From Nitriliruptorales bacterium (GTDB lineage: Bacteria; Actinomycetota; Nitriliruptoria; Euzebyales; Egibacteraceae): a stretch of 5,378 bases of DNA. Positions 4,799-5,378 of the stretch are shown piece after piece; the stretch's first letter is position 1; each line of letters opens with the position of its first letter. The DNA lies in assembly GCA_007119305.1 (NCBI GenBank), contig SKPY01000255.1, positions 1-5,378 of the forward strand. Direction: 5' to 3'. Under the pieces are notes generated by a model. The model was not told where the DNA came from. It made no database searches and worked only from the letters and a program-made list of their open reading frames with translations. Position numbers and translations under genes: made by a program.

Positions 4799-5378
4799 GT
4801 GCAGAGGAGTCGCTGGCCGCGGCCACGCACTGTGCTCGTCGCGCTGCTCGGCTACCTCGCGCTCACCTGGGGGCTGTTCCTGCTCGTGGACGTGTTCCAC
4901 CTGTTCGAGGTGCGCTGGCGGCCCGAGCCCGACGTGCTGCCGCTGTTCTACGAGCTCTACGCCGAAGGGCGCCTGACCGAGTGGCTCCAGTGGGGCACCC
5001 TCGGCGTCGCCGCGGTGGCCTGCGGGCACCTCGCGGGCATCCTCCGGGAGCGCGACCGGACCCTGCCCGATGCGTCCACCCGGGGCGCGGCCGCGTTCTG
5101 GGCGCTGCTCGGCATCGCCCTCGCGCTCATGCTCGTGGAGGACGCCGGCGACCCGCGCCACCAGCTGTCGCGCTACGCCCTCGTGCTCGTCGACGACCCG
5201 CAGCCTGCCCGCTCGATCGTCGAGCTCGTCTACTACACGCTGCTCGCCGCGATCCCCGTCTACGCGCTGCTGCGCCACGGCCGGCACGTGTGGCACCACC
5301 GCCCGACCCGCTGGCTGCTGCTCATCGGCTTCGCCGCCTACGGCGTGGCCGCGTTCGCCTCCGCGAGCCGGCGCCTGG
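4799..5378 (+). CDS. Multi-pass membrane protein of unknown function (5' part, cut by window end)
   Basis: The frame is open from GTG 4799 to the window edge (193 codons, no stop). AGGGGG at 4786-4791 lies 7 nt before the GTG; the GTG at 4794 is out of frame. A short basic N-terminus (RSRWPRPR) precedes about five hydrophobic segments, at residues 12-33, 63-82, 97-114, 139-158 and 172-189. Charged loops lie between them, for example RWRPEPD (39-45), RERDR (83-87) and RHGRHVWHHR (159-168). The third segment runs into an acidic motif, LVEDAGDPRHQ (112-122), and the loop after the first has FYELYAEGRLTEW (50-62). The topology resembles small integral membrane proteins of unannotated families. 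No enzyme, transporter or sensor motif is recognised. The frame is strongly supported by start signals and hydrophobic periodicity; the function is unknown and the C-terminus is missing. Confidence 0.8.
   Translation, partial: MQRSRWPRPRTVLVALLGYLALTWGLFLLVDVFHLFEVRWRPEPDVLPLFYELYAEGRLTEWLQWGTLGVAAVACGHLAGILRERDRTLPDASTRGAAAFWALLGIALALMLVEDAGDPRHQLSRYALVLVDDPQPARSIVELVYYTLLAAIPVYALLRHGRHVWHHRPTRWLLLIGFAAYGVAAFASASRRL

Overview
The window is about three-quarters G+C and almost entirely coding on the + strand. Both tRNA genes lack an encoded CCA end, GTG and TTG starts are used, and spacers are short. This suggests a high-GC actinobacterium-like genome. The exact class cannot be fixed from this sequence.

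Layout. (1) Bases 1 to about 73 are the 3' two-thirds of a GEMM-I (cyclic di-GMP class I) riboswitch, cut by the window edge. It lies in the leader of an AlkK-type fatty acyl-CoA ligase (115-1731). (2) Two tRNA genes follow, tRNA-Arg(TCT) and tRNA-His(GTG), then a strong GC-rich hairpin. (3) A two-gene unit encodes an SDR-fold protein (2148-2888, TTG start) and a flavin-dependent amine-oxidase-superfamily oxidoreductase (2888-4132), coupled by a TGATG overlap. (4) A second coupled pair (4253-4477 and 4474-4659, ATGA overlap) encodes two very small membrane proteins. (5) A multi-pass membrane protein of unknown family starts at GTG 4799 and runs off the right edge.

How it fits together. The most notable feature is a second-messenger riboswitch directly ahead of a fatty acid-activating enzyme, implying that acyl-CoA supply is tuned by a cyclic dinucleotide. 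The ligand-specifying base (position 20 of the aptamer) lies outside the window, so c-di-GMP versus cGAMP cannot be decided. The SDR keeps its Ser and Lys but has Ile where the catalytic Tyr should be, so its chemistry is uncertain. Its flavoprotein partner is intact at both cofactor-binding ends. A 14-bp AT-rich element (TTAGYGTT core) recurs just upstream of three predicted transcription units. No mobile element, CRISPR array or defence system is visible.
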